Shown: positions 1 through 7,824 of the stretch, one piece after another
How positions within the stretch are numbered: the first letter of the stretch is position 1
Layout of the letters: every line of letters begins with the position of its first letter
Assembly (NCBI RefSeq): GCF_016598485.1
Contig: NZ_JAEMUW010000008.1
Span: 1-64,000, forward strand
Source of the DNA: Micromonospora coerulea
Lineage (GTDB): Bacteria; Actinomycetota; Actinomycetes; Mycobacteriales; Micromonosporaceae
Direction of reading: 5' to 3'
DNA length: 64,000 nucleotides
Notes under the pieces: model-generated
The model's input: the letters and a program-made list of their open reading frames with translations, nothing else
Database searches by the model: none
What the model was told of the DNA's origin: nothing
Program-made: the position numbers and the translations under genes

Positions 1-6
1 TCTTTC

Positions 7-40
7 CAGATGAGGTCACCCTTCGGGGTGACCTCATCTG
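7..40. terminator. Perfect hairpin with TTCG loop, likely terminator of the gene left of the window
   Basis: A 15-bp perfect stem (7-21 with 26-40) closes on the tetraloop TTCG. It lies at the window edge upstream of the first gene, so it most likely ends a rightward gene outside the window. Being symmetrical it could work in both directions. No T-run follows, as is usual for actinobacterial terminators. Confidence 0.7.
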
Positions 41-282
41 CGTTTCCGGCTCCATTCCACGACTCGCCCGACGGGTGCCAGCGGCCTTCCGTGAATCCCG
101 CCCGAGCGAGCCGTCCCGTCTCGTACCGTCGATGCGGGACCGCCCGCGGACGGGTCCCCGCCGTGGTGGCGGAAACGGGACGTGGCGTACGCCTCGTCCG
201 CTATCGGGGCGGACCGGTCGGGGTACCTGCTGATGGTTCGGCCGGAACTGACCGCCAGGCGTTGGCGGAGGCAGGAGTGGTC

Positions 283-909
283 ATGAAGATCGGAATTGTC
301 GGGTCGGGGCACATCGGTGGCACCCTCACCCGTCGGCTGCAGGCGCTGGGGCACGACGTGACCGTGACCAACTCGCGGGGTCCGCAGAGTCTCACCGAAC
401 TGGCCGCGGAGACCGGTGCCACCGCCGGCATGCTCGAGGAGGCGGTGCAGGGGGCGGAGCTGGTGGTCGTCGCCGTTCCGGTGAAGGCCGTGCCGACCCT
501 GACGGCGGAGCTCTTCGACGGGAAGCTGGTCGTCGACGCCGACAACTACTACCCCGAGCGGGACGGGGACATCGCCGAGCTGCTCGACCGGAGCCTCAGC
601 TCCAGCCGCTGGACCGCGGAGCACCTGAAGGGCGCCCGGGTCGTGAAGGCGTTCAACAACATCCAGGCGCTGCACCTGATGGAGAAGGGCATGCCGGCGG
701 GCTCGCCCGACCGGATCGCCCTGCCGGTGGCCGGCGACGACGCCCAGGCCAAGCAGGTGGTGATGGAGCTGGTGGAGGAGTTGGGCTTCGACCCGGTGGA
801 CGCCGGCACGCTGGACGAGAGCTGGCGGCAGCAGCCCGACACCCCCGTCTACGGCACCGACCGCGACGCGGACGGCGTACGGGAGGGGCTGGCAGCGGCG
901 CGTCCCTGA
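283..909 (+). CDS. NADPH-dependent F420 reductase-like Rossmann oxidoreductase
   Basis: A 208-aa soluble NAD(P)-binding protein. The N-terminus carries a dinucleotide-binding glycine motif (GIVGSGHIGG, residues 4-13) followed by the Rossmann strand-helix pattern and a DADNYYPERDG segment. This matches the F420-dependent NADP oxidoreductase / NADP-binding family 2, which moves hydride between NADPH and a deazaflavin or related substrate. The frame is open back to position 10, but that extension is Arg/Pro-rich and unlike the family. The ATG at 283 has a GCAGGAG ribosome site just upstream and begins the Rossmann strand directly, so it was chosen. The substrate cannot be read from sequence. The gene stands alone, with a strong hairpin 17 nt after its stop. 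Confidence 0.8.
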   Translation: MKIGIVGSGHIGGTLTRRLQALGHDVTVTNSRGPQSLTELAAETGATAGMLEEAVQGAELVVVAVPVKAVPTLTAELFDGKLVVDADNYYPERDGDIAELLDRSLSSSRWTAEHLKGARVVKAFNNIQALHLMEKGMPAGSPDRIALPVAGDDAQAKQVVMELVEELGFDPVDAGTLDESWRQQPDTPVYGTDRDADGVREGLAAARP

Positions 910-926
910 GATCGTACGAGAAGAAG

Positions 927-958
927 AAGCCCCGCCGGCGATCCAGCCGGCGGGGCTT
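927..958. terminator. Bidirectional terminator hairpin between convergent genes
   Basis: A 12-bp perfect stem (927-938 with 947-958) with an 8-nt loop. It sits between the stop of the oxidoreductase gene on the + strand and the stop of the VanW gene on the - strand, so it can serve both transcripts. Confidence 0.75.
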
Positions 959-982
959 CGTCGTGCCTGACCTCGACGGGCG

Positions 983-2800
983 TCAGGCGGGGGGCTTCGG
1001 GCCGCAGATGAAGCGGGGCTCGGCCTGGTACGTCCAGCTGAACTTCTCCCGCTTGATCACCTTGCCGTTTTTCGTGATGACCCGGTAGGCGTCCTGGGCG
1101 AACCCCTCGCTGCCCGCGGCTTCGATGCAGTCGGGGCCGGCCTCCAGGTGGACCGTCTTCGGCTGGGTGATGTTGCGGCGAGGGCCGTACTCCGTCTTGA
1201 CGCTGTCGTAGATCTTCGTGCTCCAGATCGACACGGTGATCGTGCTGGAGGTGTACGAGGTGTCGATCAGGACCCCGTGCGGGCTGTTGTTGCGGAACTT
1301 GAAGTCCAGAGCGGGGTAGTAGATCGTCGACTCGATCACCGCGGGGTACCGGCTGAAGTAGAACGAGTGTGGCTTGTGCTCGACGTCCTCGAGCCCGGCG
1401 TAGTACGTCGCGTTGAACAGGGTCGTGGTGAACTGCGAGACACCGCCGCCGACCCCGGGAACGAGCTTGCCGTCGACGATCGTCGGCGCGTCCTGGTAGC
1501 CCTGGTCGTAGCCGCGCTCGCCGGTGTGCCCGTTGAGCGAGAACGTCTCACCCGGCTTCACGATCGTGCCGTCGACGTCCTTCGCGGCCTGCACGATGTT
1601 CTGGCTGCGCGGCGAGGAGAGGCCGCCGGGGAACCGGGTGGTGAAGGTGGAGACCCGCTCCTTGATGCCGAGATCGGCCAGCTTCGCCTCAGTCAGCTTG
1701 GGCTCCGCCAGCTTGAGCTCACCGGTGACCGTCCGGCCGTCCGCCTTGGGCAGGACGGCCAGCAGGTCCCGGCTGAGCGCGGTGGCGTCCAGCTGCTGGC
1801 CGGGCCGCCCGGGCACGACCTTCGGCTTGCCGCCGGCGATGGTCAGCCCGGCGTCCTTCGGCGCCACCTCGATCTTCGTCAGCCGGTCGCCGAGCGCGGT
1901 CCGCAGCCGCTTGACGTCCACCCGGGGAACCAGCTTCCCCGCCTCGTCGGCCGAGAAGCGCAGGCTGCGGGCGATCGCGGTCGGCGGGATGGTGACGGAG
2001 CCCTTGTCGGTGGTCAACGTGACCGGGGCGGCGACGGCGGGCTTCGCCAGCTCGTCGACCAGCCGGTCCACCTCTTCCCGGGTCGTGGCCGGGTGCTTCT
2101 CCACCAGCGGAACGGTCGCCGCCTGACGGTCGAGCCAGGCCGCCTTGACCACTTCGGCGGAACGCGCCGGGTCCAGGGTGAGGCTGGGCTTGGGGTAGAC
2201 CGGCTTGGGTGTGGTGCCGGTGAAGATGATGGTCGGGAGGGTCATCTCCCGGCCCTGGCTGCCCACCACGGCGCGGAGCGCGGCGTCGAGCCGGTCGACG
2301 TCGACGGTGACCACCGGGTCGACCGTGCGGGAGCCGACGAGCCGGCTGACCGGGTGCGCGTCGGCGGCCGCGGCGGCCGCCACGGTCGCGTCCACGTCCA
2401 CCGCGAGGCCGACGTCGGCGGGCTTGATCTCGCTGGCCGTCTCCCCCACCGTGACGCGGACCGGGGCGCTCAGCTCCGCCGCACGGCGCTCCAGCGCCAC
2501 CCGTAGCTCACGGGCCGCCTCCGCCCGGCTGCGGCCACCCAGTTCGGCCCCGAGCACCGTGGTGCCGCGCGGGACGTCTCCGGCGTACGCGTAGGCGCCG
2601 GCACCCGCCACCCCGGCCAGGACGGCCGCGGCCACCCCGCCGGCGAGGAGCAGCCGGCCGCGCCGGAAGCGCGACCCGCCGCCGGGCCGGCCGGCCACCG
2701 GCGGTACCGGTGCCTGCTCGTCGCCCGGCCAGCTCACCGCGGTGACCTGCACCGTGGGCCGGTCGTCGGTGGGTGGGGGTTTTTCGCCGTACAGCGTCAC
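983..2800 (-). CDS. VanW-family membrane-anchored protein
   Basis: About 605 aa. The N-terminus is a proline-rich cytoplasmic tail of about 50 residues, then one transmembrane helix (LLLAGGVAAAVLAGVAGAGA), then a large extracytoplasmic part with peptidoglycan-binding-like repeats. The C-terminal third holds the VanW domain, recognisable by FSLNGHTGERGY, the glycine-rich GVGGGVSQF segment and the following TLFNATYYAG. VanW proteins accompany vancomycin-resistance clusters and are common in Gram-positive envelopes; their biochemical role is not settled. The frame is open to 2950, but the GTG at 2800 has a GAGG site 5 nt upstream and was taken as start. Nothing nearby suggests glycopeptide resistance, so a general envelope role is more likely. 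Confidence 0.85.
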   Translation of the reverse strand: MTLYGEKPPPTDDRPTVQVTAVSWPGDEQAPVPPVAGRPGGGSRFRRGRLLLAGGVAAAVLAGVAGAGAYAYAGDVPRGTTVLGAELGGRSRAEAARELRVALERRAAELSAPVRVTVGETASEIKPADVGLAVDVDATVAAAAAADAHPVSRLVGSRTVDPVVTVDVDRLDAALRAVVGSQGREMTLPTIIFTGTTPKPVYPKPSLTLDPARSAEVVKAAWLDRQAATVPLVEKHPATTREEVDRLVDELAKPAVAAPVTLTTDKGSVTIPPTAIARSLRFSADEAGKLVPRVDVKRLRTALGDRLTKIEVAPKDAGLTIAGGKPKVVPGRPGQQLDATALSRDLLAVLPKADGRTVTGELKLAEPKLTEAKLADLGIKERVSTFTTRFPGGLSSPRSQNIVQAAKDVDGTIVKPGETFSLNGHTGERGYDQGYQDAPTIVDGKLVPGVGGGVSQFTTTLFNATYYAGLEDVEHKPHSFYFSRYPAVIESTIYYPALDFKFRNNSPHGVLIDTSYTSSTITVSIWSTKIYDSVKTEYGPRRNITQPKTVHLEAGPDCIEAAGSEGFAQDAYRVITKNGKVIKREKFSWTYQAEPRFICGPKPPA

Positions 2801-2997
2801 AGCTACCTCGATCGGAAGTACCACGTGGGGAGGGCTTCCCCCACCCGGAAGACAACTACGGTAACCAACGCGCGAGCCGGCCGGGAGTGTCCCACCGGGC
2901 ATCTCCGCGCCGCGGGTCGGCCAGCCGGCGCAGGGTGTCGTGACGATCACCCACCGCCGGTCCCCACCGGCCGGGCGGGCCGTGGGACGGTGTCCGG

Positions 2998-3921
2998 GTG
3001 CGGACCGACGATCGGATCATGGCGTACGGCGGTGGCTGGCTGGACCGGGCGGGGGCGCTCCGGGCGGACCCGGGGTGGATCGCCAGCCGGCTGGCCGGCC
3101 GGGGCAGCGTGGTGCTGCCGCTCTGGCGGGACCGCTGCCTGGTCGGGCCGGACCGGGCACCGGTCCGGCGCGGCGTCGCCGACGCTGCCGGGCTGCTCGC
3201 CGCCGCCGACGAGACGGTCTTCCTCGGCCTGGACGCCGGCGCGGCGGTCTTCGCCGTGGATCTCTCCGCCCGCACCGAGCGGGAGGCGCGGGAGCTGGCG
3301 GGCGCGGCCGAGACGGTGGACGTCCGGGCCCTGGTGGGCGGGTTGGGACCCGCGGAGGCGGCGGTGCAGGCGTACGCCCGCGGCCTGCTGCACTGGCACC
3401 GGGGGCAGCGGTACTGCGGCGCCTGTGGCAGCCCCACGGTCGCCGGCAACGGCGGGCACACCCGCTCCTGCACCGGGTCCGGCTGCGGGAAGCTGCTCTT
3501 TCCCCGGATCGAGCCGGCGATCATCGTGCTGGTGGAGGCGCCGGGCGAGCCCGGGCGGTGCCTGCTGGCCCGTCACCGGGGTGCGGCGGAGGACTCGTGG
3601 TCGACGCTGGCCGGCTTCGTCGAGGTGGGCGAGAGCCTGGAGGACGCCGTCCGGCGGGAGATGGCCGAGGAGGCCGGGGTGACCGTGGTCGACCTGGCGT
3701 ACCAGGGTTCGCAGGCCTGGCCCTTCCCGGCCGGGTTGATGGTGGGTTTCCGGGCCACCGTGGCCTCGACGGAGGTGCGGGTGGACGGCGAGGAGCTGCT
3801 GGCGGCGCGCTGGTTCACCCGGGACGAGCTGCGCGAGCGGGTGGCGCGGGGACGGCCGCTGGGCCGGGTCGACTCCATCGACCAGCACCTGCTCGGTAGC
3901 TGGCTCGCCGCCGGCGACTGA
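2998..3921 (+). CDS. nudC: NAD(+) diphosphatase / RNA NAD-decapping hydrolase NudC
   Basis: A 307-aa Nudix hydrolase of the NudC type, which cleaves NAD(H) and NAD-capped RNA into NMN and AMP moieties. It has all three parts of the family: an N-terminal NUDIX-like domain, a zinc ribbon (CGACG and a second Cys pair, around residues 140-165), and the C-terminal Nudix domain with the full Nudix box (GFVEVGESLEDAVRREMAEE, then AGV). The family SQPWPFP motif, which sets specificity for NADH, is present as SQAWPFPAG. GTG 2998 gives the full N-terminal domain; ATG 3019 is an alternative seven codons later. It converges on the FN3-repeat gene with only 8 nt between stops. Confidence 0.92.
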   Translation: MRTDDRIMAYGGGWLDRAGALRADPGWIASRLAGRGSVVLPLWRDRCLVGPDRAPVRRGVADAAGLLAAADETVFLGLDAGAAVFAVDLSARTEREARELAGAAETVDVRALVGGLGPAEAAVQAYARGLLHWHRGQRYCGACGSPTVAGNGGHTRSCTGSGCGKLLFPRIEPAIIVLVEAPGEPGRCLLARHRGAAEDSWSTLAGFVEVGESLEDAVRREMAEEAGVTVVDLAYQGSQAWPFPAGLMVGFRATVASTEVRVDGEELLAARWFTRDELRERVARGRPLGRVDSIDQHLLGSWLAAGD

Positions 3922-3929
3922 GCCGGCGC

Positions 3930-6452
3930 TCACCGGACGTCGACCGCGACCGGGTGGCTCGGTCGGCTCTCGGCGGTGCCGTCGGCGGCGACGACCCGGA
4001 ACTCGTACCGGTGCCCGCGGGTCAGCAGCACGGCGGTGTGACTCGTGTCCTGCACCGGGTACGGGTCCGGTCGCCACGTCTCACCCCGGGTCGTGTCCCG
4101 TAGATACAACCGGTAGAAGAGGCTCGGTCCGGCCGACCGCCAGCTCAGCCGGACCTCGCCGTTGCCCATCGCGGTGGCGGTCAGCCCGGTCGGGGTGGGC
4201 AGCTGCGGCGTGGCCCGGACCGGCTCGCTCAGCGGTCCGGCGCCGGCCTCGTTGACGGCGGCCACCGCGAACTCGTACTCGTGGCCGTTGCGCAGCTGGA
4301 TGACCGTCGCCCCGGTCCCGTTGACCCGCACCTCCTCCGCGGTGAAGTCCCGCTGCCCGGCGGTCAGGTCCCGCCGGTAGACCTCGTACCACCCGCCGGG
4401 GTTCGCCGACCGCCAGGTCAACTCCACCGATCCCGGGCCCGGCTCGGCGCGCAGCCCGGTCGGGGTCATGGTCGGCGGTGTGTAGCGGGCGCGGGCGCGC
4501 ACCGGGGCGGACATCGGCCCCGCACCGCCGCTGTTCACCGCGGTGACGGTGAACTCGTACTCGTGGTCGTGGGTCAGGTAACGGGCGGTGTGCTCGGCTC
4601 CGCCTTCCGGGGACGGCCGCCCGAGCCGGCGCTCGCCGGCCGTGACGTCTCGCCGCTGGACCTGGTAGGAGACGCCCGGGCCGAGGGTCGTCCAGGTCAG
4701 CGCGATGGTGCCGTCGGGGCGGGGCGCCGCGGTGAGCCCGCTCGGCGCGGGTGGCGGGGCGACGAAGGCGGTGGCTCGGACCGGGACCGACGGCGGGCTG
4801 TCGCCGCCCCCGCCGACCGCCACCACGGTGAACTCGTACGTCTCGCCGTGCCGTAGCGAGCCGAAGCTGGCGCTGGTGCCGGTGTGCGTAAGGACCAGCG
4901 ACCGGCTCCGCTCCCCCGTGGTCAGGTTGCGCTGCTCGACCCGGAACAGCTGCACGAACGGCACCGGGTCCCAGTGGAGCATTACGTCACCGGCGACTCC
5001 GGCCACCGCCCGTACGCCCCCGGGCGGCGGGGGTGGTGGCACTCGAGCGGTCATCCGGGCCGCCGCCGATGGCCGGCTCTCCCCCCGGCCACTGACCGTG
5101 GTTACCCGGAACTCGTAGTCGTGGCCGTTCACCAGGAAGTCGGCCGAGTATCCGGGGTCGGTGACCAGTTCACCCACCCGGACGAAGTGGGTCTGGCCGG
5201 CGGTGACGTCCCGCCGGTGCACCTGGTAGCGCAGCTCGTCGTCGGCCCCGGGCGCCCGCCAGGCCAGGCGGGCGTGCCCGCCGGCATCGGCCACGGCGGT
5301 CAGGTCGGCCGGGGGCGGGGGCAGGTCTCCCGGGTCGGACCGGCGGCGGGGCCAGGCCACCTCGAGGAAGCGCGGCCGGTAGACACCCGCGTCGGCGTAC
5401 GTGACGTCGTCGTCCAGATCGTTGACGTTGTAGGAGATCAGCAGCCGGCCGGGGCGCGCGAGGTCGGGGTGCAGGTCGGCGTCGTAGACGATGTGGCCGG
5501 CCTCGTTCTCCGGGGCGCGGTAGAGGTAGTCCGGCCCCTCGAACGGTCCGGTCGGCGAATGCGCCGTGTACGCCACCAGGTCGGGGCTGAAGATGAGGTT
5601 GTTCTGCTGCGTCACCAGGACGTACCGGGCGCCGACCCGCTGCACCCCGTACGCGGTGCCGACGCCGCTGAGCAGGCGCGCCGACCTGTCCTCGGACGGC
5701 GACCACCCGGCGTCCGTCCAGAACTCCCACGGGGCGGTCAGGTCATCGCCGGCGACCCGGGCGACGTGTGCGAACCGGGCCTCGCCGGCTGCTTCCGTCC
5801 CGTACACGTAGGTGTGGTGGCCGTCGTGGAGTACCTCCGAGCCCCAGGAGATCCGAGATCCGACGGGCAGCGGCCGGAGTCCGGTCGGGGTCAGCGCGGG
5901 TAGCGCGAAGGTCGCCAGCGCGGTGCCGAGCAGCGCGTGGTCCAGCGGTTCCGAGCCGGTCCGTCGGTAGCGGTTGACCAGCACCTGGAGGCTCTGCCCG
6001 GCGACCGTGGCGTCGCCGATCCAGTAGAACTGGGCGGCGGCGGGCGGCGGCACCAGCGAGGCCGGACGCCAGGCCGAGCCGCCGTGCACCGTCTGCCGCA
6101 GCTCGCCGTCCTGCTGCACCACCGCGGAGTTGTGGATGAACGGCGCGGTACGCGGCCGGGAGCCGTCCGGCTGCATCGGGCCGAGGAAGGTGTCGGAGAA
6201 CAGCCAGAGCGTCCGTCCGTCGGGGAGGGTGACCGAGGCGGTCCGGTCGCCGCCGCTCCACTGCCCCGAGGTGTCGCCGTACCTGTCGAAGAGGGCGGTG
6301 AGCCGGTCGGCGGAGATGCTGGGTTCGTCCCCCGGTCGGTCGGGGACGACCGCGGGGCCGACCGCCAGCAGCACGGCGGTGTGGAGTGCGAGCAGCCAAC
6401 GGGCGGGCGGCCGCCCACCGGTGGCCCGCCGACCGGTGGCGGAGTTGGTCAC
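3930..6452 (-). CDS. Secreted DUF4185-like propeller protein with five fibronectin type III domains
   Basis: About 840 aa. After a signal-peptide-like start (WLLALHTAVLLAVGPAV, residues about 18-35) residues 45-375 form a DUF4185-like beta-propeller domain, marked by the DGRTLWLFSDTFLGP motif. Five fibronectin type III modules follow (about 380-840), each ending in a Y-E-F-x-V-x-A type strand. It is exported and probably acts at or outside the wall; DUF4185 proteins resemble glycoside-hydrolase-like propellers, so carbohydrate binding or cleavage is plausible but not shown. The frame runs upstream to 7874, but that part merely shadows the flippase gene. The GTG at 6452, 20 nt after the flippase stop and preceded by a GGGGG stretch, is the sensible start. 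It is the last gene of the AftD-flippase operon. Confidence 0.75.
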   Translation of the reverse strand: MTNSATGRRATGGRPPARWLLALHTAVLLAVGPAVVPDRPGDEPSISADRLTALFDRYGDTSGQWSGGDRTASVTLPDGRTLWLFSDTFLGPMQPDGSRPRTAPFIHNSAVVQQDGELRQTVHGGSAWRPASLVPPPAAAQFYWIGDATVAGQSLQVLVNRYRRTGSEPLDHALLGTALATFALPALTPTGLRPLPVGSRISWGSEVLHDGHHTYVYGTEAAGEARFAHVARVAGDDLTAPWEFWTDAGWSPSEDRSARLLSGVGTAYGVQRVGARYVLVTQQNNLIFSPDLVAYTAHSPTGPFEGPDYLYRAPENEAGHIVYDADLHPDLARPGRLLISYNVNDLDDDVTYADAGVYRPRFLEVAWPRRRSDPGDLPPPPADLTAVADAGGHARLAWRAPGADDELRYQVHRRDVTAGQTHFVRVGELVTDPGYSADFLVNGHDYEFRVTTVSGRGESRPSAAARMTARVPPPPPPGGVRAVAGVAGDVMLHWDPVPFVQLFRVEQRNLTTGERSRSLVLTHTGTSASFGSLRHGETYEFTVVAVGGGGDSPPSVPVRATAFVAPPPAPSGLTAAPRPDGTIALTWTTLGPGVSYQVQRRDVTAGERRLGRPSPEGGAEHTARYLTHDHEYEFTVTAVNSGGAGPMSAPVRARARYTPPTMTPTGLRAEPGPGSVELTWRSANPGGWYEVYRRDLTAGQRDFTAEEVRVNGTGATVIQLRNGHEYEFAVAAVNEAGAGPLSEPVRATPQLPTPTGLTATAMGNGEVRLSWRSAGPSLFYRLYLRDTTRGETWRPDPYPVQDTSHTAVLLTRGHRYEFRVVAADGTAESRPSHPVAVDVR

Positions 6453-6472
6453 CAGAAACCCCCGTCTACTGG

Positions 6473-7732
6473 TTACTCGGTCCGCAGCGTGCCATTCCCC
6501 GGGGCCGTGACGGTAGCCGCCAAACGGGTAGAAGCCGAGCGCGGTGGCGGTTTCTGGAGGAACACCAGCATCCCGGTGATCAGCGCGGTGACCGCCGAGG
6601 TGACCAGGGCGGCCCCGGCGATGCCCGGCAGGGTGTGCGGCACGACGGTGGCGACGGCGAGCACGAAGGCAACCGTGGAGCTCCACAATGGTGCCGACGG
6701 CCACCGGGCGGCGGCGGCGACCCGGGCGTTGATCAGCACGAAGACGAGCGCGTAGAGCGCACCGGCGCCGGCGAACAGCACCGCGTGCCGGCCCTCGTCG
6801 GCGTAGGCGGGGCCACCGGCCAGCCGGAACGCCAGCCCGCCGGCGAGCGTGGCGGCCAGTACCAGTGCCGCACCCGACGCGGCGACCAGGGTCAGCGCGG
6901 CGACCAGGGTCCGGCGGTCGCCCCGGGCCAGCCGGGGCAGCGCGATCACGGTCACCACCTGCGGCGCCCACAAGGCACCCTTGGTCAGCACCGTGCCGAC
7001 CGCGTACGCGCCGGAGGCGTCGGCCGGCAGGAAGCGCCGGGCCAGTAAAAGGTCGGCGTACGAGACGACCAGCATCGCCAAGGTGGCGGCGCCGGCGGTC
7101 AGCACCGTACGGGTGGCGAGTTTCGGGGCGACCGGATCGATGCCGGCACCCCGGTTGAGCCGGACCAGCAGGGCCAGCACCAGCACCGAGGTGACCGCCC
7201 CAGCCAGCAGCGAGCCGCTGAGCCCGCCGCCCAGCGCGAGCCCGGCGACCATGCCGCCGTACCGGCCTGCGGCCAGCAGGGCCATGCCGCCGGCCAGGCG
7301 CAGGAAGCGCTGGTCCCCCTGCAACTCGCCGAGCCACCGGCCGGCCGCCACCACGGCGACGGTGAGCACGCCGAGCAGCAGTACCGCCGTGGCGGTCAGC
7401 CGGAGCTGCACCGCGGCCACCGGCAGCCCCACGGCGAGCAGCGCGGCGGTGACGGCCACCGTCATCAGGGTCGGCCGACCCGTGGGCGCCCGCCCGTGCC
7501 GGGCCCGGTGTACCGCGACCGCGATCTGCAGGCCGGTGCTGGCCACGCCGCCGATCGAGCCGAGCGCGAGCAGCGTGGCCAGCGCGCTCAGTTCCGCCGC
7601 GTCGAGGTGGCGGGCGCCGAGCACCGGCACCACGTACGCCAACCCGTTGACGAAGACGCCCGCCAGCGTCACCGCGAAACCGGCGGTGCCCAGCCCGCCC
7701 GCCCCGCTCCGCCCGTCCGACTCTCTCCCCAT
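6473..7732 (-). CDS. MOP-type polysaccharide flippase / oligosaccharide exporter
   Basis: About 419 aa, almost entirely hydrophobic, with roughly 12-14 predicted transmembrane helices arranged as two similar halves. It looks like a Wzx/MviN-class lipid-linked oligosaccharide flippase (MOP superfamily), for instance the conserved segment with TVLTKGALWAPQVVTVIALPR. Its place between an arabinofuranosyltransferase and an exported repeat protein fits movement of a lipid-linked glycan across the membrane. The start is uncertain: ATG 7732 is chosen because it precedes the first helix. A TTG at 7828 would overlap the upstream stop (TTGA) and add 32 residues, which would imply coupled translation. 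Confidence 0.72.
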   Translation of the reverse strand: MGRESDGRSGAGGLGTAGFAVTLAGVFVNGLAYVVPVLGARHLDAAELSALATLLALGSIGGVASTGLQIAVAVHRARHGRAPTGRPTLMTVAVTAALLAVGLPVAAVQLRLTATAVLLLGVLTVAVVAAGRWLGELQGDQRFLRLAGGMALLAAGRYGGMVAGLALGGGLSGSLLAGAVTSVLVLALLVRLNRGAGIDPVAPKLATRTVLTAGAATLAMLVVSYADLLLARRFLPADASGAYAVGTVLTKGALWAPQVVTVIALPRLARGDRRTLVAALTLVAASGAALVLAATLAGGLAFRLAGGPAYADEGRHAVLFAGAGALYALVFVLINARVAAAARWPSAPLWSSTVAFVLAVATVVPHTLPGIAGAALVTSAVTALITGMLVFLQKPPPRSASTRLAATVTAPGNGTLRTE

Positions 7733-7824
7733 GACCGCCCCGTCGCCGGCTCCGCCGGGCCTCAGCGGGCGCGTATACAGCGTCGCCACGCCGGCGCCCT
7801 CGCCCGGCCAGCGTAATGAGGAGG

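Noticed and set aside
1148..2506. A 452-codon frame opposite the VanW gene
   Set aside because: Shadow frame rich in Arg/Gly/Asp without domain signature.
983..2800. Glycopeptide-resistance locus because of VanW
   Set aside because: No vanH/A/X, vanS/R or related genes are nearby; VanW-like proteins are common without resistance.
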